Shown here piece after piece: positions 8,660 to 18,571 of a stretch of DNA of 64,000 nt. The translations under genes and the position numbers were made by a program. The notes below the pieces were generated by a model. That model had not been told where the DNA came from and ran no database searches. It worked only from the letters and a program-made list of their open reading frames with translations. This stretch comes from Rhodanobacteraceae bacterium (GTDB lineage Bacteria; Pseudomonadota; Gammaproteobacteria; Xanthomonadales; Rhodanobacteraceae), in the NCBI GenBank assembly GCA_027019085.1, contig JALUXG010000042.1:109506-173505 (forward strand), read 5' to 3'. The first letter of the stretch is position 1. Each line of letters opens with the position of its first letter.

Positions 8660-9613
8660 TTACAGCCGCTCGCCGAGCATCTTTTCCAGCTTCACCTGGT
8701 CGGCGGCGAAGCGGCGGATGCCCTCGGCCAGCTTCTCGGTGGCCATGGCGTCCTCGTTGAGGCCCCAGCGGAAGGTCTTCTCGTCGATCGGGGCGGGGCG
8801 CGCCTCGCGGGTGCCGTCATCGTGCAGCCGACGGGGCAGGTCCTCGTTGCTGGCGTCCAGCTTTTCGAGCAGATCCGGGCTGATGGTCAGCCGGTCGCAA
8901 CCGGCCAGTGCGGTGATCTGGCCGACGTTGCGGAAGCTGGCGCCCATGACCACGGTCTCGATCCCGTGGTGCTTGTACCAGTCGTAGATGCGGCGCACGG
9001 ACAGCACGCCGGGATCCTCCTCGGCGGGGTAGCTGTCGTGGTCGGTGTGGGCGATGTACCAGTCGTAGATGCGGCCGACGAAAGGCGAGATCAGGAAGGC
9101 GCCGGCATCGGCGGCGGCAACGGCCTGCTCGAAGGCGAACAGCAGTGTCATGTTGCAGTGGATGCCCTCGCGCTCGAGCTGCTCGGCGGCGCGGATGCCT
9201 TCCCAGGTGGAGGCGATCTTGATCAGGATGCGGTCGGTACCGATGCCGGCGTCGTCGTACATGCCGACCAGGCGCCGTGCCTTGGCCATGGTGGCCTCGG
9301 TGTCGAAGGACAGGCGCGAATCGACCTCGGTGGAGACACGGCCGGGGATCAGCTTGAGGATGTGCGAGCCGGCGTTGACGGCCAGCCGGTCACAGGCATC
9401 GACCAGCTGGCGCGTGCGGTCGTTGCCCTGCCCGCGCGCCCAGTCCAGTGCATCGTCGATCAGCGCGCCGTAGCCATCCATCGAGGCGGCCTTCAGCAGC
9501 AGCGAGGGGTTGGTGGTGGCATCGACGGGCTTGTGGCGCTCGATAGCACTGATATCGCCTGAATCGACCACCACGGTGGTCATCGTGCGCAACTGTTCGA
9601 GTTGGGTCGGCAT
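8660..9613 (-). CDS. tal: Transaldolase
   Basis: Transaldolase moves a three-carbon dihydroxyacetone unit between sugar phosphates in the non-oxidative pentose phosphate pathway (cytoplasm). The 317-residue length matches TalB. The Schiff-base lysine is K132 in [12 protein letters not shown], the same number as in E. coli TalB, and the acidic residue of [10 protein letters not shown] is at D31. The C-terminus has the usual [10 protein letters not shown] ending. It stands alone between priA and a small secreted protein, all transcribed leftward. Confidence 0.97.
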   Translation of the reverse strand: MPTQLEQLRTMTTVVVDSGDISAIERHKPVDATTNPSLLLKAASMDGYGALIDDALDWARGQGNDRTRQLVDACDRLAVNAGSHILKLIPGRVSTEVDSRLSFDTEATMAKARRLVGMYDDAGIGTDRILIKIASTWEGIRAAEQLEREGIHCNMTLLFAFEQAVAAADAGAFLISPFVGRIYDWYIAHTDHDSYPAEEDPGVLSVRRIYDWYKHHGIETVVMGASFRNVGQITALAGCDRLTISPDLLEKLDASNEDLPRRLHDDGTREARPAPIDEKTFRWGLNEDAMATEKLAEGIRRFAADQVKLEKMLGERL

Positions 9614-9711
9614 GGGTCTGTCCAGCGTGGGGAATGGGCTCGGCCTCCCATTGTGCCACGGAGCGGTGGTGCGACCCTGAAGCGCGCCTGCATGGGCGAT
9701 CCGTGCCAGGC

Positions 9712-11892
9712 TCAGTAGAGGTCGACCGGGTCGACGTCGATCGACCAGCGCACCCGGCGCGCATCCGGCATGTTGCCCAGAGCCACGCGCCAGGGGCGCA
9801 GCGCCGCGTGCAGGGTGGGCCGGGCATCGGCTTCCAGCAGCAGCTGGCCGCGGTGGCGTCCCGCGCGCAGCGGCATCGGCGCAGGCATCGGTCCGGACAC
9901 GCGCAACTGCGAGGTGTCCGGCAAGGCCAGGCGTGCGGACTCGAGGAACGCATCGACCTGCGCGCGCCGGGTCGATTCGGCGCGCAGCAGCGCCTGGTAG
10001 GCGAAGGGCGGCAGGGTCAGCGCGCGTCGTTCCACAAGCAGTTCTTCGCAGGTAGCGTGGTAGCCACGGTGCAGCAGGGTCTGCAGCAGTGGGTGCCCGG
10101 GGTGATGGGTCTGCAGCAGCACGCGCCCGGGCCTGTCGGCGCGCCCGGCGCGTCCGGCCACCTGCACGATCAGTTGCGCAAGCCGCTCGCCGGCGCGGAA
10201 GTCCAGGCTGTGCAGGCCCTCGTCGATGCTGGTGATCGCCACCAGGGTCAGGTGCGGCAGGTCGTGACCCTTGGCCAGCATCTGGGTGCCGACCAGGATG
10301 GCGGGGCGACCATCGGCCAGCGGGCCGAGCAGGTCCTCGAAGGCATCGCGCCGGCGCGTCGTTTCACGGTCAATGCGCAGCACGGGAATGTCGGGATAGC
10401 GTGTCGTGAGCGCTTCGTCGAGCCGCTCGGTGCCGTGTCCCTGGCGAAACAGTTCGGCATGCCCGCATTGCGGGCAGTCGCGGGGCACCGGACTTTCCAG
10501 TGCGCAGTGATGGCACACCACACGCGAACGGCCCTGATGCAGGGCCATGGGTTTCTCGCAACGCGGGCACTGGGCGAACCAGCCGCACAGATGACAGGTC
10601 AGCACCGGCGCGTAGCCGCGGCGGTTGCGGAACACCAGTGCCTGCTCGCCGCGCCCGATGCAGGCGTCGAGGGCGTGCAGCAGGGCGCTGGACAGTCCGT
10701 GATGCAGCACCTGTCCGCGCATGTCGAGTATCTCCGCGCGCGGAGGCTGGCGTTGCGCACCGATGCGCTCGCGCAAGTCCACGCGTTGATAGCGCCCGGA
10801 GGCCACATTGGCCAGGGTTTCCAGCGAAGGCGTGGCCGTGCCCAGCACCACCGGCACCTGCAGGTGCCGGGCGCGCATCACCGCCAGGTCGCGGGCGTGG
10901 TAGCGAAAACCTTCCTGCTGCTTGTAGGAGGTGTCGTGTTCCTCGTCGACCACGATCAGGCCCGCCTGCGGCATGGGGGTAAACACTGCTGAGCGCGTTC
11001 CCACGATGACCCGTGCCTGCCCGTCGCGTGCCCGCAGCCAGGTCCTCGCGCGGGCACCGTCGGCCAGGTTCGAATGCAGCACGTCCACCACTACGCCGAG
11101 ACGTGCCTGCAGGCGCTGGACCGTCTGCGGCGCCAGTCCGATTTCCGGAATCAGTACCAGTGCCTGGCGGCCGGCCGCCAGGGTTCGTGCAATCAGTGCG
11201 GTATAGACCTCGGTCTTGCCGCTGCCGGTCACCCCGCGCAGCAGGAAGGGTGCGAAGCGTCCGAGATGTTTGCCGACGGCTTCCACGGCTGTGCGCTGGG
11301 CGGCGGTCAGTTCCGGTCCCGGCACCGCGACAGGCATGGCCACGTCCGCGTCGACCATGCGGGTTTCGACCAGGCCGGCCTTGCGCAGCCGGCGCGCGGC
11401 CTCGCGCCAGCCGGGCAGGCACAGGTCCAGTTCGTCCGCGCGCCGCTCGCGTTCGGACAGCAGTTCGAGCAGGGCGCGGCTGCGGCCACGACGCCCCGAC
11501 CACGCTTTGGGCTGGCGTCCCTGTCCGCTCAGGCACCACCAGGATTCACTGGTCTGCGGCCAGGGTCGGTCCTTCCGCAGCACGTTGGGCAGGGCATGAA
11601 ACAGCACTTCGCCGGGTGCGCCGAGCCAGTAATCAGCGCTGCGCAAAAGATTCGACAGCAGTTCTGGGTCCAGCAACGGGGTTGCATCAAGGACGCGTTT
11701 CACACGCTTGAGTTGCGGCGTTGAAACGGTGCTGGTGTTTGCTGTCGCAACCACCATGCCGACCTGTGTGCGGCGTCCGAACGGGACCTTGACCCGGGTC
11801 CCCGGCGACACGGCCGGGCAGCCTTCCGGGGGCAGGTAATCGAACAGCTGCGGCAGGGGAACCGGAAGGGCAATGCGCAGGACGTCGACCAT
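9712..11892 (-). CDS. priA: Primosomal protein N', replication restart helicase
   Basis: PriA recognises stalled forks and reloads the replisome. The 726-residue product (E. coli: 732) has an N-terminal DNA-binding domain, Walker A GVTGSGKT (220-227), Walker B with [10 protein letters not shown], and the zinc-binding module of eight cysteines ([13 protein letters not shown], then CHHC and CPQC). The helicase C-terminal motifs ([13 protein letters not shown]) are intact. The start at [10 protein letters not shown] (11890-11892) is the usual PriA N-terminus. A divergent 550-bp gap with DnaA boxes separates it from the MATE gene. Confidence 0.97.
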   Translation of the reverse strand: MVDVLRIALPVPLPQLFDYLPPEGCPAVSPGTRVKVPFGRRTQVGMVVATANTSTVSTPQLKRVKRVLDATPLLDPELLSNLLRSADYWLGAPGEVLFHALPNVLRKDRPWPQTSESWWCLSGQGRQPKAWSGRRGRSRALLELLSERERRADELDLCLPGWREAARRLRKAGLVETRMVDADVAMPVAVPGPELTAAQRTAVEAVGKHLGRFAPFLLRGVTGSGKTEVYTALIARTLAAGRQALVLIPEIGLAPQTVQRLQARLGVVVDVLHSNLADGARARTWLRARDGQARVIVGTRSAVFTPMPQAGLIVVDEEHDTSYKQQEGFRYHARDLAVMRARHLQVPVVLGTATPSLETLANVASGRYQRVDLRERIGAQRQPPRAEILDMRGQVLHHGLSSALLHALDACIGRGEQALVFRNRRGYAPVLTCHLCGWFAQCPRCEKPMALHQGRSRVVCHHCALESPVPRDCPQCGHAELFRQGHGTERLDEALTTRYPDIPVLRIDRETTRRRDAFEDLLGPLADGRPAILVGTQMLAKGHDLPHLTLVAITSIDEGLHSLDFRAGERLAQLIVQVAGRAGRADRPGRVLLQTHHPGHPLLQTLLHRGYHATCEELLVERRALTLPPFAYQALLRAESTRRAQVDAFLESARLALPDTSQLRVSGPMPAPMPLRAGRHRGQLLLEADARPTLHAALRPWRVALGNMPDARRVRWSIDVDPVDLY

Positions 11893-12015
11893 GCCGCGCA
11901 GTGTAGCCGCAGGCGACAGGCATCCGGACAACCGCACAAGGGCAGGATACGACGCACAGTTCACCGAGTCCCTCGGAATGACGGCTAAGTGCCGGGCAGC
12001 TTGCGGTTTTCACGG

Positions 12016-12050
12016 TTATCCACAAAAAGTGTGGATAAGTCTGTGGATGC
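12016..12050. promoter_or_regulatory. Inverted pair of perfect DnaA boxes plus a third partial box
   Basis: TTATCCACA (12016-12024) and TGTGGATAA (12030-12038) are perfect DnaA boxes in opposite orientation with 5 bp between them, forming a 9-bp dyad. A third, imperfect copy (TGTGGATGC) follows at 12042-12050. No T-run follows on either strand, so a terminator is unlikely. A role in binding DnaA near priA is an inference. Confidence 0.6.
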
Positions 12051-12110
12051 GGCTGGGAGCAGGGCACGCCGGGCGCATGATGGCACACCATGTTACGGAT
12101 TGGTGAAAGT

Positions 12111-12139
12111 TTGATCAGTCTTGTTAAAGCTAGTAAATA
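12111..12139 (+). promoter_or_regulatory. Candidate sigma70 promoter in the priA-MATE gap
   Basis: TTGATC (12111-12116) and TAAATA (12134-12139) are 17 bp apart in the most AT-rich part of the gap. It points toward the MATE gene, about 300 bp away. The transcript would either carry a long leader or be a small RNA. Confidence 0.4.
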
Positions 12140-12446
12140 CAGCATGTTACATGTGAAGTATGGTGGATCCGGGAGCATGTTGGGAATCCGTCCCAGCCCG
12201 TCGCGAGACGCAATCGGCGATTGTGTACAACCCGAGCCTGGGGAGGGCCCCGGGCGGTGTATAACCTGTCGCGTCAGGTGATGGCGTCCGGCATCGCCAA
12301 GTCCCTGAACACGATTGAAAACCCGCCGAGCAGACCTCGCCGTGCCGGGGCCGGGAAGCTCAGGTATGCGGGCCGGTACAATGGTGCTCCCGTGGCGCGA
12401 TTCGGTTTTGACCGCGCACCCAGCACCCAGTACCCCGGATCCCTCG
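12140..12446. other. Non-coding remainder of the priA-MATE gap
   Basis: I see no credible protein-coding frame here. A TACAAT hexamer at 12376-12381 could be a second -10 element for the MATE gene but has no matching -35. The GC-rich stretch around 12238-12262 could fold, but I recognise no known RNA family. Confidence 0.4.
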
Positions 12447-13877
12447 ATGCCCGCAACTCCTGTTCGTGCCCCGCGCCTGGACCGTGTCCGGGTGGCGCGC
12501 GAGTTCGCCGCCCTGATGCGACTGGCCTTGCCGCTGATTGCCGCGCAGCTGGCGGTGGTGGGAACCAACGTGGTCGATGCCATGCTGTCCGGCCACCTCA
12601 ATGCGCATGTGCAGGCTGCCGTCACCACCGGCGCAGGCATCTGGACCCTGGCGATCCTGCTCGGCATGGGCACCATGCTGGCGGTGCCGCCGAGCGTGGC
12701 GCAGCTGGACGGTGCCGGACGCCGGCACGAGGTCGGTGCGCTGCTGCGCCAGGCACTCTGGATCGCCCTGCTGCTGGGTGTGCTGCTGGCCTTCGCGGTT
12801 CGTCGTGCCGGGGTGCTGCTCGACTGGGTCGGCGTGGTGCCGGATCTGCGGTCCGACGTGGTCGCCTTCCTGGAAGCGATCAGCTGGGGAGCGCCGGCGT
12901 TGACAGTGTATTTCGCCTTGCGTGGCCTGTCCGAGGGGCTGTCCCTGCCGCGGCCCTCGATGGTATTCAGCCTGCTCGGCCTGTGCCTGCTCGCGCCTCT
13001 GGGGTACGTGTTGATGTATGGCCGACTCGGCATGGCGCCGATGGGTGCACGCGGCAGCGGCATGGCAACGGCCGTGGTGCTGTGGGTGGAGATGCTGGGG
13101 TTTGCCGTGTACGTGTTGCGGCACCCCAATTACCGCGGTCTGGGCCTGCACGACCGCTTTGATCCACCGAAGCCGAAGGTGATTGGCGAGCTGCTGCAAC
13201 TGGGCGCACCGATGGCCTTTACCCTGCTGATGGAGGGGGGCCTGTTCGTGGCCGTGGCACTGGCCATCGCCACCCTCGGGGATACCGTGGCTGCCGCGCA
13301 CCAGATTGCCCTGAACGTGGCCTCGGTGGCATTCATGGTGCCGTTGGGCACGGCCATGGCCATCACGATCCGCGTCGGGCATGCCGCAGGACGGCGCGAT
13401 GCGCGTGCAGTACGCTACGCGGCAGGCTGCGGCGTGTCGGTGGCGGCCGCGGCGCAGGTTCTGTCGGCAAGTCTGATGCTGGGCATGCCGCAGCGCATCG
13501 CCGGTTTGTACAGTCATGATGCCGCGGTGGTCGGGCTGGCCGCGCAGTTGATGATGCTGGCGGGCCTGTTCCAGATCGTCGATGGCATCCAGGTTGCTTC
13601 CAACGGTGCGCTGCGCGGTCTCAAGGACACCCGGGTGCCGATGTTGATCAGTGCCTTCGCGTATTGGGGCGTGGGCATGCCGGTGGGGTTATGGCTGGCC
13701 TTTCATGCGCACTTGGGCGCGCGCGGGATGTGGCTCGGGCTGGTTGCCGGGTTGAGCATGGCCGCGCTGCTGTTGTCCTCGCGCCTGGTCATCAATATCC
13801 GCACCGGACGCTGGCTGCGTGCCGTGCCGGAGCCAGCCGGTCGCAGTGCAGATGACCCGGCGGCCGCGAACCGCTAG
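12447..13877 (+). CDS. MATE family multidrug/toxin efflux transporter
   Basis: This is an inner-membrane cation-coupled exporter of 476 residues with about 12 hydrophobic segments, in two homologous MatE halves. The first half opens with LMRLALPLIAAQLAVVGTNVVDAMLSGH, close to NorM-type proteins. I start at MPATPVRAP (12447); the frame is open further upstream but that part is proline-rich and non-conserved. It is followed 31 bp later by sppA on the same strand. The substrate cannot be deduced. Confidence 0.93.
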   Translation: MPATPVRAPRLDRVRVAREFAALMRLALPLIAAQLAVVGTNVVDAMLSGHLNAHVQAAVTTGAGIWTLAILLGMGTMLAVPPSVAQLDGAGRRHEVGALLRQALWIALLLGVLLAFAVRRAGVLLDWVGVVPDLRSDVVAFLEAISWGAPALTVYFALRGLSEGLSLPRPSMVFSLLGLCLLAPLGYVLMYGRLGMAPMGARGSGMATAVVLWVEMLGFAVYVLRHPNYRGLGLHDRFDPPKPKVIGELLQLGAPMAFTLLMEGGLFVAVALAIATLGDTVAAAHQIALNVASVAFMVPLGTAMAITIRVGHAAGRRDARAVRYAAGCGVSVAAAAQVLSASLMLGMPQRIAGLYSHDAAVVGLAAQLMMLAGLFQIVDGIQVASNGALRGLKDTRVPMLISAFAYWGVGMPVGLWLAFHAHLGARGMWLGLVAGLSMAALLLSSRLVINIRTGRWLRAVPEPAGRSADDPAAANR

Positions 13878-13908
13878 GCTTGGGTTTCCCAACGGACGGA
13901 TGCCCCCC

Positions 13909-15765
13909 ATGCCCGACTCGCGACGCAACGGCTTCGTGGCCTTTATCGTGTTGATCCTGCGTGGCATCAACCTGACACGTGTGATCGTGCTTAACGTGCT
14001 GTTCTTCGGCCTGCTGGCGCTGCTGGTGGGGCTGCTCTCACGTGATCACCGCGCGCCCGTGCACAAGGACTCGGTGCTTGTGCTGGAGCCGCAGGGCCGG
14101 CTGGTCGAGGCCTACAGCATCTCGCCGCTCAGCCTGGCCATGGCACGGTGGTCCGGCGAATCGGTAGGTCAGGTTCGGGTGCGCGACCTTGTGGCCGCGA
14201 TCGACCATGCGCGCACCGATGCACGCATCCACCGCATCCTGCTGCTGCCCGGCGAGCTTCGCGCCGGCGGTTTTGCCGCGCTGCGCGAAGTGGGCGAGGC
14301 ACTCGACCGCTTCCGTGCCAGCGGCAAGCCGGTCGATGTATGGGCGGCCAACTACGATCGCGGCCAGTACTATCTGGCGGCCCATGGCAGTCGCGTGTAC
14401 CTGGATCCGATGGGTGGGCTGATGGTCACCGGCCTGACCAGCTACCGCCTCTACTACAAGGACCTGCTCGATCGTCTCGGCGTGGACGTGCATCTGTTCC
14501 GGGTCGGCCAGTACAAGTCCGCAGCCGAGCCCTATGTGCTCGACCAGGCATCGCCGCAGGCCAAGCTGGCCGATGCCTACTGGATGGGTGGCCTGTGGCA
14601 GCAGTGGCTGGCCGACGTTGCTGCCCGGCGCAAGCTGCAGCCCGCTGCGCTGGACGGATTGCTGACCAGCCTGCCCGACCGTGCAGCCAGCACCGATGGC
14701 GATCTCGCGCGGCTGGCACTGGACGATCACCTGGTCGATGGCCTGGCTACCCGACATCAACTGGTGGCAAGACTGCGCGGGGACGGGGTGCCGCCGGGTG
14801 CCGATGGCGAGGGTATCCGGGCCATCGACATGGACGATTATCTTGCCGCGGTGCGCCATCCGGTGCCGGACGAGCGCGATCATGTCGCCGTGGTGGTTGC
14901 CGAGGGTGAAATCCTGGACGGGAAACAGCCACCGGGCAAGATCGGTGGCGCGACGCTGGCGCAGATGCTCTACCGCGCACGCATGGACAAGCACGTACGC
15001 GCCGTGGTGCTGCGGGTGAACTCACCCGGCGGCGCGGTTTACGCTGCCGAACGCATCCGCCGCCAGGTCGCCCTGCTGCGCAAGGCCGGCAAGCCGGTGG
15101 TGGTGTCGATGGGCGACGTGGCCGCCAGTGGCGGTTACTGGATCTCGATGGATGCCGACCGCATCTATGCCGAGCCCAACACCATCACCGGTTCGATCGG
15201 CATCTTCGGCCTGGTCTACAACGCCCCCGGCCTGATGAAGAAACTCAGCGTGCGCAGCGATGGCGTGAGCATCGGTCCGCTGGCCGACGCCGGGGATGTC
15301 ACTCGGCCGCTCAATCCGCAGCTGGGCACCCTGATGCAGCAGGTCATCAATCACGGATACAAGCGGTTCGTGGGCGATGTGGCCAAGGCGCGTGGCAAGA
15401 CTTTTCAGCAGATCGACAGCATCGCCCAGGGCCGGGTATGGACCGGTCGGCAGGCCTTGCAGCGGGGTCTGGTCGACAAGCTCGGCGGCCTGCGCGCCGC
15501 CGAGGCCTTTGCCGCCGAACGGGCAGGGCTGGGCAGGCATTTCGCGGTGCGCTACATGAAACCCAGGGGCTTGTCGGGACTGCAGCGCGTGGTACTCGAT
15601 TTCAGCCAGAGCAGCCTGGCGCACGTGATGGCCGATGCCGGCCTGCGTCCGCCGGCACGGCTGATCGAGGCGATCCGCCGCCAGGTGCCCGAATGGCGGC
15701 TGCTGCAACAGGCCCGCCCGGGACAGCTCAACGTCTACGCCGACTGCCTCTGCGCCCCGCGCTGA
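13909..15765 (+). CDS. sppA: Signal peptide peptidase SppA, 67K type
   Basis: SppA is a membrane-anchored serine protease that degrades cleaved signal peptides. The 618-residue product has one N-terminal membrane segment (about 12-42) and two peptidase S49 domains, as in E. coli. The Ser/Lys dyad is visible: lysine near residue 203 in RVGQYKSAAEP and serine near 407 in GDVAASGGYWIS. The ATG at 13909 has GGACGGA nine bases upstream, whereas the ATG at 13900 has no room for a binding site. It probably shares a transcript with the MATE gene and converges on a small lipoprotein gene. Confidence 0.95.
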   Translation: MPDSRRNGFVAFIVLILRGINLTRVIVLNVLFFGLLALLVGLLSRDHRAPVHKDSVLVLEPQGRLVEAYSISPLSLAMARWSGESVGQVRVRDLVAAIDHARTDARIHRILLLPGELRAGGFAALREVGEALDRFRASGKPVDVWAANYDRGQYYLAAHGSRVYLDPMGGLMVTGLTSYRLYYKDLLDRLGVDVHLFRVGQYKSAAEPYVLDQASPQAKLADAYWMGGLWQQWLADVAARRKLQPAALDGLLTSLPDRAASTDGDLARLALDDHLVDGLATRHQLVARLRGDGVPPGADGEGIRAIDMDDYLAAVRHPVPDERDHVAVVVAEGEILDGKQPPGKIGGATLAQMLYRARMDKHVRAVVLRVNSPGGAVYAAERIRRQVALLRKAGKPVVVSMGDVAASGGYWISMDADRIYAEPNTITGSIGIFGLVYNAPGLMKKLSVRSDGVSIGPLADAGDVTRPLNPQLGTLMQQVINHGYKRFVGDVAKARGKTFQQIDSIAQGRVWTGRQALQRGLVDKLGGLRAAEAFAAERAGLGRHFAVRYMKPRGLSGLQRVVLDFSQSSLAHVMADAGLRPPARLIEAIRRQVPEWRLLQQARPGQLNVYADCLCAPR

Positions 15766-15781
15766 AGCGCCCCGGCCCAGT

Positions 15782-16024
15782 CTATTGCTGGGCCTGCTTG
15801 AGCGCCTTGCGTTCGGCGTCGTCGTGGGCCTTGAGGACCTTTTGCACGTCCTGCGCGCGCTGGCGCGTGTCGAGCAGCGGTTTCAGCGGGTTGGAGGCGG
15901 GTATTGCGGTGGAGGCCGCCGCAGGTCCGGACGCAGCCGCGCCGTGATCCGGGCTGGTGCCGGAAGAACAGGCGGCCAGCAGTGCCAGCACTGCCCCGCC
16001 GGACATGATGCGTAAGCCATTCAT
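15782..16024 (-). CDS. Small lipoprotein, coiled-coil C-terminus
   Basis: The 80-residue product has a lipoprotein signal ending in LALLAAC with the lipidated cysteine near residue 18, then an Ala/Ser/Pro-rich linker. A charged helical C-terminus follows (TRQRAQDVQKVLKAHDDAERKALKQ). AAGGG lies ahead of the ATG at 16022-16024. I recognise no family. The coding end overlaps a 7-bp stem (GGCCCAG/CTGGGCC, 15774-15794) that may help end transcription between it and sppA. Confidence 0.75.
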   Translation of the reverse strand: MNGLRIMSGGAVLALLAACSSGTSPDHGAAASGPAAASTAIPASNPLKPLLDTRQRAQDVQKVLKAHDDAERKALKQAQQ

Positions 16025-16185
16025 GAGGCGACCCTTGGTTGTTTGCATGGAGGACCCGGGGAGTCTCCCGCGATCAGGCAGGCACGGCAAGCGCGTTGTA
16101 GGATGCGCTCGTCGAATGGACAGCCGCCATGCCGCATGCAGCAACACGCGGCAATCACTCACGTAGTGGCAAGGGAACCTTCTTC

Positions 16186-16968
16186 ATGCATCCACGACTG
16201 GCACGCTGGCAACTGCATGGGCAGGCCGCACTGGTCACCGGGGCCAGCAAGGGCATTGGTCTGGCCTGTGCGCGCGAACTGGCTGCCCTGGGTGCCGACC
16301 TGCTGCTGGTGGCCCGTGACGGCGACTACCTGGAACAGGTGCGCGATGACCTGGCCGAGGAATGTCCCGGCATCGAAGTGCGGGTGTTTGCAGCGGACCT
16401 GGCGCAGCGCGAAGACCGCCTGGCCGTGTTCGACTGGATCGCCGATCTGCAGGCGCCGCTGTCACTGCTGGTCAACAACGTCGGTGGCAACCGCATCCGG
16501 CCTGCCATCGAGTACCCCGACGAGGAACTTCGGGCGCTGTTCGAGCTGAATGTGTTCAGCGCCTTCGACATGTGCCGTCTTGCCCACCCGCAGCTGCTGC
16601 AGCATGCCAATGCGGCCATCGTCAATATCGGCTCGGTGTCGGGCCAGGTGCATGTGCGCACCGGTGCCCCATACGGCATGAGCAAGGCGGCGCTGCATCA
16701 GATGACACGCAACCTGGCCTGCGAATGGGCCGAGGATGGCGTCCGTGTCAACGCCGTAGCCCCGTGGTACATCCGCACCCAGCGTTCGGAACCGGCATTG
16801 GCCGATGCCGATTACCTGGAGGAAGTGCTCGACCGGACCCCGATGCAACGCATCGGCGAGCCCGAGGAAGTGGCCGCCGCGGTGGCCTTCCTGTGCCTGC
16901 CGGCGGCCAGTTACATCACCGGCGAGCTGGTCGCGGTCGACGGCGGGTTCCTGCGCTACGGGTTCTAG
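16186..16968 (+). CDS. Short-chain dehydrogenase/reductase (tropinone-reductase-like)
   Basis: This is an NAD(P)-dependent oxidoreductase of 260 residues. It has the cofactor motif TGASKGIG (18-25), NNVGG (97-101), the catalytic serine at S150 or S152 in NIGSVSG, and Y163/K167 in YGMSKAAL. The C-terminal [17 protein letters not shown] is typical of classical SDRs. AAGGGA before the ATG at 16186 decides the start. The substrate is unknown. It stands alone and is followed by a strong dyad (17012-17053). Confidence 0.9.
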   Translation: MHPRLARWQLHGQAALVTGASKGIGLACARELAALGADLLLVARDGDYLEQVRDDLAEECPGIEVRVFAADLAQREDRLAVFDWIADLQAPLSLLVNNVGGNRIRPAIEYPDEELRALFELNVFSAFDMCRLAHPQLLQHANAAIVNIGSVSGQVHVRTGAPYGMSKAALHQMTRNLACEWAEDGVRVNAVAPWYIRTQRSEPALADADYLEEVLDRTPMQRIGEPEEVAAAVAFLCLPAASYITGELVAVDGGFLRYGF

Positions 16969-17011
16969 CTAGCGCCTCGCAAGCCCACAGCTCGCGCAAT
17001 TAGCTGCTTCG

Positions 17012-17053
17012 GGGACGGAGGGGGTCAAGCAGCTGCTTGGTCCCCTCCGTCCC
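17012..17053. repeat. Long perfect dyad between the SDR and alkA genes
   Basis: GGGACGGAGGGG (17012-17023) pairs perfectly with CCCCTCCGTCCC (17042-17053). The 18-base loop holds a second perfect palindrome, AAGCAGCTGCTT (17027-17038). There is no T-run, so this is not a classic terminator. It resembles dispersed intergenic dyads of xanthomonad genomes, and it could still stop transcription after the SDR gene. Confidence 0.7.
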
Positions 17054-17113
17054 ATACAACATTCACGGCCGAAAACGGCCAGTCTTGCCCTTGCCCGGCG
17101 CTATGCTGCATGC

Positions 17114-18565
17114 ATGAATGACGTCGCCCAGCCCGTGCCGATGCCCGACCCGAAGGTGTGCGAAAAAGCGCGACTGAGCCGCGATGCGCGCTTCGACGGC
17201 CTGTTCTTCACCGCCGTGCGTTCGACGGGCATCTACTGCCGGCCCGTGTGTCCGGCGCCCACGCCCAGGGCGCGCAACGTGCGCTACTACCCGACGGCCG
17301 CCGCCGCCGCGGCCGCCGGCTACCGGCCCTGCCTGCGCTGCCGCCCGGAGCTGGCGCCGGGGGCCTGGGCCTGGCGCAGCGGTAGCGAACTTGTGGCCGG
17401 GGCGCTGCGCCTGGTCGAGGAGGGGCTTCTCGACCGGGCGCCGGTCGCGACGCTGGCCGCGCGCACGGGGACGAGCGAACGCCATCTTCGTCGCCTGTTC
17501 GCCGAGCACCTGGGGGCCAGCCCCGTTCAGGTGGCGGGCACGCGTCGTCTGCTCTTTGCGCGCAAGCTCCTGGATGAAACGGCCTTGCCGGTAACACAGA
17601 TCGCCCTGGCTGCGGGCTACGGTAGCCTGCGCCGTTTCAACGCCGCGTTTCGCGACAGCTTCGGCGCGAACCCGCGGTGCCTGCGCCGCCGTCGCACAGC
17701 GAACGGTGCGAAAGGCATCGGCCTGCGTCTGGGGTTTCGTCCGCCGTACGATTTTGCCTCGATGCTGCGGTTCTTCTCTGCCCGCGCTCTGGCGCACATC
17801 GAACACGTGGACGCACAGTCCTATGAGCGCAGCTTCGTCCTGCAGGGCGAATCCGGACGCTTGCGCGTCAGCGCGTACGGGGACGAGTCGGCATTGCGGC
17901 TGGAGGTGCAGCATCCGCGTGCCGACGTACTGTCACAGGTGGTGTTGCGCGTACGGCGGATGTTCGATCTCGATGCCGATCCACAGGCGATCGCCAACAC
18001 ACTTTCCGCCACGCCCCGGCTCGGGCGCCTGCTGCGGCGGTATCCGGGTATCCGGGTGCCCGGGGCATGGGACGGCTTCGAGATCGCGGTTCGTGCGGTG
18101 CTCGGCCAGCAGGTCAGCGTGGCCGCGGCGCGCACCCTGGCCGGGCGTGTCGTCGAGCGCTGGGGAAGCTGCGCAGCGGACGGGCAGGCGCGCGTGTTTC
18201 CGCAAGCGTGCGACCTGGTGCAGGCGCCGCTGGAGGAAGTGGGGGTGATGGCGCAGCGTGCGCGCACGATCCGCGGCATGGCCAGGGCCGTGAGCGAAGG
18301 CGAGGTGGATTTTCGCATCGAGCGCGGCCTTCAGGCCTTTGTCGCGGCCTGGACCGCACTGCCCGGCATCGGCGCGTGGACCGCGCACTACATCGCCATG
18401 CGCGCGCTGGGTCACCCCGACGCATTCCCTGCCGCCGACCTGGTGCTGCGACGCCGTGCCGGGGACGGCGAAACCCTGTCCACCCGTGAAATGCAAACCA
18501 TGGCGCAAGCCTGGCAGCCGTGGCGAGCCTATGCCACGTTGCTGTTGTGGCGCGCCGAGGAGTGA
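17114..18565 (+). CDS. Ada-type regulator fused to AlkA DNA-3-methyladenine glycosylase II
   Basis: This 483-residue protein joins two parts of the alkylation response. Residues 1-80 form an Ada N-terminal zinc domain with four cysteines (C42, C46, C73, C76); the first corresponds to the methylphosphotriester acceptor. Residues 90-190 hold an AraC-type helix-turn-helix (SERHLRRLFAEHLG). Residues 195-483 are an AlkA glycosylase with the helix-hairpin-helix LPGIGAWTAHYIAMR and the catalytic aspartate in DAFPAADL. It can thus sense methyl damage, regulate and excise alkylated bases. The ogt gene follows 6 bp later. Confidence 0.93.
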   Translation: MNDVAQPVPMPDPKVCEKARLSRDARFDGLFFTAVRSTGIYCRPVCPAPTPRARNVRYYPTAAAAAAAGYRPCLRCRPELAPGAWAWRSGSELVAGALRLVEEGLLDRAPVATLAARTGTSERHLRRLFAEHLGASPVQVAGTRRLLFARKLLDETALPVTQIALAAGYGSLRRFNAAFRDSFGANPRCLRRRRTANGAKGIGLRLGFRPPYDFASMLRFFSARALAHIEHVDAQSYERSFVLQGESGRLRVSAYGDESALRLEVQHPRADVLSQVVLRVRRMFDLDADPQAIANTLSATPRLGRLLRRYPGIRVPGAWDGFEIAVRAVLGQQVSVAAARTLAGRVVERWGSCAADGQARVFPQACDLVQAPLEEVGVMAQRARTIRGMARAVSEGEVDFRIERGLQAFVAAWTALPGIGAWTAHYIAMRALGHPDAFPAADLVLRRRAGDGETLSTREMQTMAQAWQPWRAYATLLLWRAEE

Positions 18566-18571
18566 CCATCC

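Noticed and set aside
12016..12050. Chromosomal origin of replication
   Set aside because: Only two or three DnaA boxes and no dnaA, dnaN, gyrB or rpmH neighbours. A DnaA-binding regulatory site is the more modest claim.
15774..15794. Rho-independent terminator between sppA and the lipoprotein gene
   Set aside because: The 7-bp stem is present but has no T-run on either side and overlaps the lipoprotein coding end.
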